A DNA stretch of 64,000 bases. It comes from Paenibacillus antri. GTDB lineage: Bacteria; Bacillota; Bacilli; Paenibacillales; YIM-B00363. Position 1 is the first letter of the stretch. Each line of letters begins with the position of its first letter. The position numbers and the translations under genes were made by a program. The notes below the pieces were generated by a model, which saw only the letters and a program-made list of their open reading frames with translations, was not told where the DNA came from and did not search any database. This document shows, one piece after another, positions 60,544 to 64,000 of the stretch. The stretch spans positions 1-64,000 of the forward strand of contig NZ_VCIW01000005.1 in assembly GCF_005765165.1 (NCBI RefSeq), given 5' to 3'.

Positions 60544-61308
60544 GTGGAACAGAAACAATGGTATATGGAATATAAAATACATAAGAACCGTCCGGGCTTG
60601 CTCGGCGATATCGCTTCCCTCATGGGCATGATGGCCATCAACATCATTACGATCAACGGCGTCGAAGACATGACGCGCGGCATGCTGCTGCAGACGGACG
60701 ACGACGAGAAAATCGAGATCATGGGTAAGATGTTGAAAAAAGTGGATAATATAACCGTAACGGCGCTTCGCGCGCCGAAGCTGGTCGATATCTTGGCGGT
60801 GCGTCACGGGCGCTACATCGAACGCGATTCCGACGACCGCAAGACGTTCCGCTTCACGCGCGACGAGCTCGGACTGCTCGTCGACTTCCTCGGCGAGGTG
60901 TTCAAGCGCGAAGGCAATCAAGTGATCGGGCTTCGCGGCATGCCGCGCGTCGGCAAGACCGAGTCGATCATCGCCGGAAGCGTGTGCGCGAACAAGCGCT
61001 GGACGTTCGTCTCCTCGACGCTGCTGCGCCAGACGGTGCGAAGCCAGTTGTCCGAGGACGAATTCAATCCGAATAACGTGTTCATTATCGACGGCATCGT
61101 CAGCACGATCCGCTCGAACGAGAAGCATTACACGCTGCTTCAAGAAATTATGGAGATGCCGTCGACGAAGGTCGTCGAGCATCCGGACATTTTCGTGAAA
61201 GAGTCGGGTTTCGATATGAATCGCTTCGATTATATTATCGAGCTGCGCAATACGCCGGACGAAGAAATTTCGTACGAGTCGTTCACGAACAATTACGAGG
61301 GATTCTAA
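60544..61308 (+). CDS. ymfK: YmfK (DUF3388) protein, ACT-like domain plus P-loop
   Basis: A 254-residue protein. The N-terminal 80 residues (YKIHKNRPGLLGDIASLMGM) look like an ACT-type regulatory domain; RGMPRVGKTES at about 136-146 is a Walker-A-like P-loop. Function is unknown. GTG 60544 after ATGGAGTGA. A TATAAT at 60493 may be its -10. Confidence 0.87.
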   Translation: MEQKQWYMEYKIHKNRPGLLGDIASLMGMMAINIITINGVEDMTRGMLLQTDDDEKIEIMGKMLKKVDNITVTALRAPKLVDILAVRHGRYIERDSDDRKTFRFTRDELGLLVDFLGEVFKREGNQVIGLRGMPRVGKTESIIAGSVCANKRWTFVSSTLLRQTVRSQLSEDEFNPNNVFIIDGIVSTIRSNEKHYTLLQEIMEMPSTKVVEHPDIFVKESGFDMNRFDYIIELRNTPDEEISYESFTNNYEGF

Positions 61309-61326
61309 TTTCAGGAGGTGACAGGA

Positions 61327-62232
61327 GTGTCTGACCTCGGGCAACTGCTTCGTAAAGCGCGCACGGAGAAAAATATCAGTTTGGACCAGCTCCAGGAGAC
61401 GACCAAAATCCGCAAACGGTATTTGGAAGCGATCGAGGAAGGAAATTACAAGATTTTACCCGGAACGTTTTATGTTCGCGCATTCATCAAACAATATTCC
61501 GAAGCGGTCGGACTCGATCCGGACGAGGTGTTTCGACTGTATGCGCACATCATTCCGTCCGCGGATCCCGAGCCGTCGAACGAGCCGATTCGCATGGCGC
61601 GGCGAAGCGCGGTCAATCCGCCGGAGCGGGTGGGCAAGTGGGCGTCGGCGCTCCTGATGATCGCATTCCCGATTCTCATTATCGGCGTGATTTATTACTA
61701 CCTCAATATGAATATGGAGTCGCGCGATAACGTGCTTCCGAACGAGCCGATCACGGACAGCTCCGCCGCCGAGCAGGGGGCGACGCTTGGCGGCGAGGAC
61801 GGGTCGGACGAACCGGCGGATACGCCCGCAGAGCCCGACACGGTCCAGACGCCGCTGCCCCCGCCGCCAGAGCCGGAGCCGGACGTTACGTTCGTCGACA
61901 AGTTCACCTACAGCAAAAATACGGTGGAACGCTTCGAAGTGCGCAACGCGGACAAAATCAAGCTCGAGATCAAGATCGTCGGGCCGGAAGCTTGGATCGG
62001 CATTACGCATGCGGACGCGAAGTCGAAATATTTGCATCAAGGCGGCCTGAAGAACGGGGATACGTATTCCGAAGAATACGATCATAACGTGTACCTCAAC
62101 GTCGGTCGGGCGAATGCGGTGGAGCTGACCGTCAACGGCGTCGTCGTCGAGATGGGGACCGAGCCGAATCCGCGGAAGTTCCAATTCGAACTCGTCCAGA
62201 CGCCTGCGGATACCGGAACGACGGGTAATTGA
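61327..62232 (+). CDS. rodZ: RodZ-like cytoskeletal helix-turn-helix protein (YmfM)
   Basis: A membrane protein of 301 residues. N-terminal Xre-type HTH (LGQLLRKARTEKNISLDQLQ, to about 75), one membrane helix (ALLMIAFPILIIGVIYYYL, about 105-125), an acidic/Pro-rich linker and a DUF4115 domain (about 195-300) outside the cell. RodZ links MreB to the elongation machinery. GTG 61327 follows AGGAGG by 8 bases. Confidence 0.88.
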   Translation: MSDLGQLLRKARTEKNISLDQLQETTKIRKRYLEAIEEGNYKILPGTFYVRAFIKQYSEAVGLDPDEVFRLYAHIIPSADPEPSNEPIRMARRSAVNPPERVGKWASALLMIAFPILIIGVIYYYLNMNMESRDNVLPNEPITDSSAAEQGATLGGEDGSDEPADTPAEPDTVQTPLPPPPEPEPDVTFVDKFTYSKNTVERFEVRNADKIKLEIKIVGPEAWIGITHADAKSKYLHQGGLKNGDTYSEEYDHNVYLNVGRANAVELTVNGVVVEMGTEPNPRKFQFELVQTPADTGTTGN

Positions 62233-62306
62233 ATAATCGAAGGTCGTCGGGACATCCTAACGTTAGCAAGAATGTCACCATTCTACAGCGATCGCGAGGG
62301 ATATCC

Positions 62307-62471
62307 ATGACCATCAGTTGGATCGTCACGGGACTAGGCGTCGTCGTCAGCCTGTTAGGTTGGTATTTGACGCCTGACGCGTGGGGCTACGGCATCTTCG
62401 GATTCGGCCTTGCCCATATCGTCCTCGGCATTCTGGACATGTTCCGGGATCCGGCCCGCAGCCGCACGTAA
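62307..62471 (+). CDS. Small membrane protein, unknown
   Basis: A 54-residue peptide with two hydrophobic segments ([16 protein letters not shown] and [18 protein letters not shown]). GCGAGGG precedes ATG 62307. I do not recognise a named family; it might be conserved beside rodZ in Paenibacillaceae. Confidence 0.65.
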   Translation: MTISWIVTGLGVVVSLLGWYLTPDAWGYGIFGFGLAHIVLGILDMFRDPARSRT

Positions 62472-62482
62472 CTGCTTTACAT

Positions 62483-62518
62483 AAAAGAGCGTTCGTCGTT
62501 TTCGGCGGGCGCTCTTTT
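62483..62518 (+). terminator. Terminator after the small membrane protein
   Basis: AAAAGAGCG pairs with CGCTCTTTT, with an inner GTCG/CGGC pairing; bidirectional. Confidence 0.8.
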
Positions 62519-62526
62519 GCCGTCTT

Positions 62527-62555
62527 TTGGCTTCCGGCGAATTTCTTGTTATACT
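62527..62555 (+). promoter_or_regulatory. Promoter of yajQ
   Basis: TTGGCT (62527-62532), 17 bases, extended -10 TGTTATACT (TATACT 62550-62555). Confidence 0.65.
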
Positions 62556-62596
62556 TATGGGACATATCCATTTTTTCGGAAGGAGTTTGCATACTT

Positions 62597-63088
62597 ATGG
62601 CATCGGAATACTCGTTCGACATCGTATCGAAGGTGGACATGAATGAGCTGCAGAACGCGGTGACGCAAGCGGAGAAGGAGATCGCCACGCGATTCGACTT
62701 CAAGGGGAGCAAGAGCGAGATCAAGTTGGAAAAGGAAGCCCTCATCCTCGTCTCCGACGACGAGTATAAGCTGAACAGCGTCGTCGACATCCTGCAGAGC
62801 AAGATGGTCAAACGCGGCATCTCGATCAAAAATATGGATTTCGGCAAGCTCGAGCCCGCCTCCGGGGGTACGGTGCGTCAGCAGGTGAAGCTGAAGCAAG
62901 GGATCGGCCAAGAGGACGCCAAGAAGATGAACATCTTGATTCGCGATTCGAAGCTGAAGGTCAAGTCGCAAATCCAAGGCGATCAATTGCGCGTGACGGG
63001 CAAGAGCAAGGACGATCTGCAGTCGGTCATGGCGCTGCTGCGCGGAGCGGACTTGCCGCTTGAGCTGCAGTTCGTTAATTTTAAGTAA
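62597..63088 (+). CDS. yajQ: YajQ-family nucleotide-binding protein
   Basis: A 163-residue UPF0234 protein; homologues bind RNA or cyclic di-[23 protein letters not shown] and [16 protein letters not shown] are the signatures, and the C-terminal [11 protein letters not shown] is nearly invariant. SD GGAAGGAG; the ATG agrees with the family start. Confidence 0.92.
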   Translation: MASEYSFDIVSKVDMNELQNAVTQAEKEIATRFDFKGSKSEIKLEKEALILVSDDEYKLNSVVDILQSKMVKRGISIKNMDFGKLEPASGGTVRQQVKLKQGIGQEDAKKMNILIRDSKLKVKSQIQGDQLRVTGKSKDDLQSVMALLRGADLPLELQFVNFK

Positions 63089-63095
63089 GGTCGAT

Positions 63096-63122
63096 GAGCC
63101 GATTCCGACGGGGTCGGCTCTC
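63096..63122 (+). terminator. Weak terminator after yajQ
   Basis: GAGCCGA pairs with TCGGCTC; only a short T/C tail follows. Confidence 0.5.
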
Positions 63123-63143
63123 TTCCATGGTACGGACATCCTT

Positions 63144-63173
63144 TTGACCTCTCTAGCAAGGTTATATTATAAT
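63144..63173 (+). promoter_or_regulatory. Sigma-A promoter of rimO
   Basis: TTGACC (63144-63149), 18-base spacer and TATAAT (63168-63173). Confidence 0.8.
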
Positions 63174-63214
63174 GGCATCGATTGGAATGGGATAAACATT
63201 GGGGGATACCATGC

Positions 63215-64000
63215 ATGACCGAGAAAATTAAGATGGTGACGCTCGGCTGCGAGAAAAACCTGGTCGATTCGGAAATTATGTCCGGCCTCGTCGCGCAGCG
63301 CGGGTTTGAGCTTGTAGATAATAAAGAGGATGCGACGGTCATCATCGTTAACACTTGCGGCTTCATCGACGCCGCGAAGGAAGAGTCCGTCAACACGATT
63401 CTGGAGATGGCCGAGCTGAAGGAGACGGGTGCGCTGAAGGCGTTGATCGTCTCGGGCTGCTTGACGCAGCGCTATAAGGAACAGTTGATGCAGGAGATGC
63501 CCGAAATCGACGGGATCGTCGGCACGGGCGACTTCGATAAGATCAACGACATCGTCGACGAGGCGCTGCGCGGCAAGAAGCCGATCGCCGTCGGCAATCC
63601 GATCTTCAACTACGACCAGGCGCTGCCGCGGAAGCTGTCGACGCCTCGCTATACCGCATACGTGAAAATCGCGGAAGGCTGCGACAACGCATGCACGTTC
63701 TGCTCGATTCCGATTATGCGCGGCGCGTTCCGCAGCCGTTCCGTGGAGTCGATTCTCGCCGAAGTGGAGACGTTGGCGAAGCAAGGCGTGAAGGAAGTAT
63801 CGTTGATCGCGCAGGATTCCACGAATTACGGCACTGACCTTTACGATTCGTTCATGCTGCCGACGCTGCTTCACCGCGTGAGCGAAGTGGAAGGCATCGA
63901 GTGGGTCCGACTGCACTATGCGTATCCGGGCTTCTTCACGGACGAGCTGATCGACGCGATCGCTTCGAATCCGAAGATTTGCAAATACATCGACATGCCG
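63215..64000 (+). CDS. rimO: Ribosomal protein S12 methylthiotransferase RimO (5' part, cut by window end)
   Basis: A radical-SAM enzyme that methylthiolates Asp of S12; the first 262 residues are in the window. The UPF0004 domain (VTLGCEKNLVDSE, then VNTCGF and SGCLTQ, supplying three Fe-S Cys) is followed by the radical-SAM motif CDNACTFC (about residue 154). ATG 63215 is chosen; ATG 63211 meets a stop after six codons. SD GGGGGATAC. The TRAM domain lies beyond the window. Confidence 0.95.
   Translation, partial: MTEKIKMVTLGCEKNLVDSEIMSGLVAQRGFELVDNKEDATVIIVNTCGFIDAAKEESVNTILEMAELKETGALKALIVSGCLTQRYKEQLMQEMPEIDGIVGTGDFDKINDIVDEALRGKKPIAVGNPIFNYDQALPRKLSTPRYTAYVKIAEGCDNACTFCSIPIMRGAFRSRSVESILAEVETLAKQGVKEVSLIAQDSTNYGTDLYDSFMLPTLLHRVSEVEGIEWVRLHYAYPGFFTDELIDAIASNPKICKYIDMP

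Noticed and set aside
1-64000. tRNA or rRNA genes
   Set aside because: I looked for cloverleaf signatures and conserved rRNA segments and saw none; the region-1 repeats fold in four stems but lack tRNA landmarks such as the T-loop GTTCRANNC in the right place.

Overview
The window reads as a chromosome segment of an endospore-forming member of the Firmicutes, most likely family Paenibacillaceae. The evidence is the Bacillus-like gene order of the right half (rimP-nusA-rnpM-ylxQ-infB-rbfA-nrnA-truB-ribF-rpsO-pnp, then dpaAB-dapG-dapA-rnjB-tepA-ftsK-ymfFHIJK-rodZ-rimO), the sporulation genes dpaA/dpaB and a SleB-type hydrolase, and a GC-rich core with many TTG and GTG starts behind strong Shine-Dalgarno sites. 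All genes but two lie on the + strand.

Region 1 (1 to about 17.3 kb) is visibly AT-richer. It holds small, mostly single-gene transcription units, all on +: HAD hydrolases, a trypsin-like protease, GNAT acetyltransferases, methyltransferases, a chloramphenicol-phosphotransferase-like kinase, VOC proteins, Nudix hydrolases, a MazG-like protein, a nucleotidyltransferase and a type I toxin. In the first 9 kb each gene is separated from the next by a copy, or part of a copy, of a 113-150 bp repeat. The repeat starts with a box like GTATAAC, ends with its inverse GTTATAC, and between them folds into an outer stem carrying three hairpins whose stems covary between copies. This is the architecture of an integron cassette array (one ORF plus a downstream attC-like folded site per cassette, all in one direction), but no integrase gene is present. 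The repeats fade rightwards into fragments.

Region 2 (about 17.3 to 31.4 kb) is GC-rich accessory DNA of small enzymes, often translationally coupled: SDR and PPOX proteins, acetamidase/formamidase, a GH88 unsaturated glucuronyl hydrolase, GNATs, Nudix, VOC, SRPBCC, GrpB, glutamate racemase and RidA. It ends with a minus-strand merR-thioredoxin pair. One esterase gene is a deletion and frameshift pseudogene.

Region 3 (31.4 to 64 kb) is the conserved core: translation initiation and RNA maturation (rimP to pnp), peptidases and dUTPase, diaminopimelate and dipicolinate synthesis, RNase J, the FtsK/SpoIIIE DNA pump, a spore-cortex-type hydrolase, the ymf cluster, rodZ, yajQ and the 5' part of rimO, cut by the window end. 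Sequence matches to sigma-K and sigma-G promoters precede dpaA and the sleB-like gene.

The main candidate for something undescribed is the integrase-less array of attC-like sites in a Gram-positive spore former. Next is a shared promoter block with a LexA-box-like operator, found before the intact toxin, before its decayed second copy, and before an unrecognised gene at 22.1 kb. All assignments come from reading the sequence; no database search was run.
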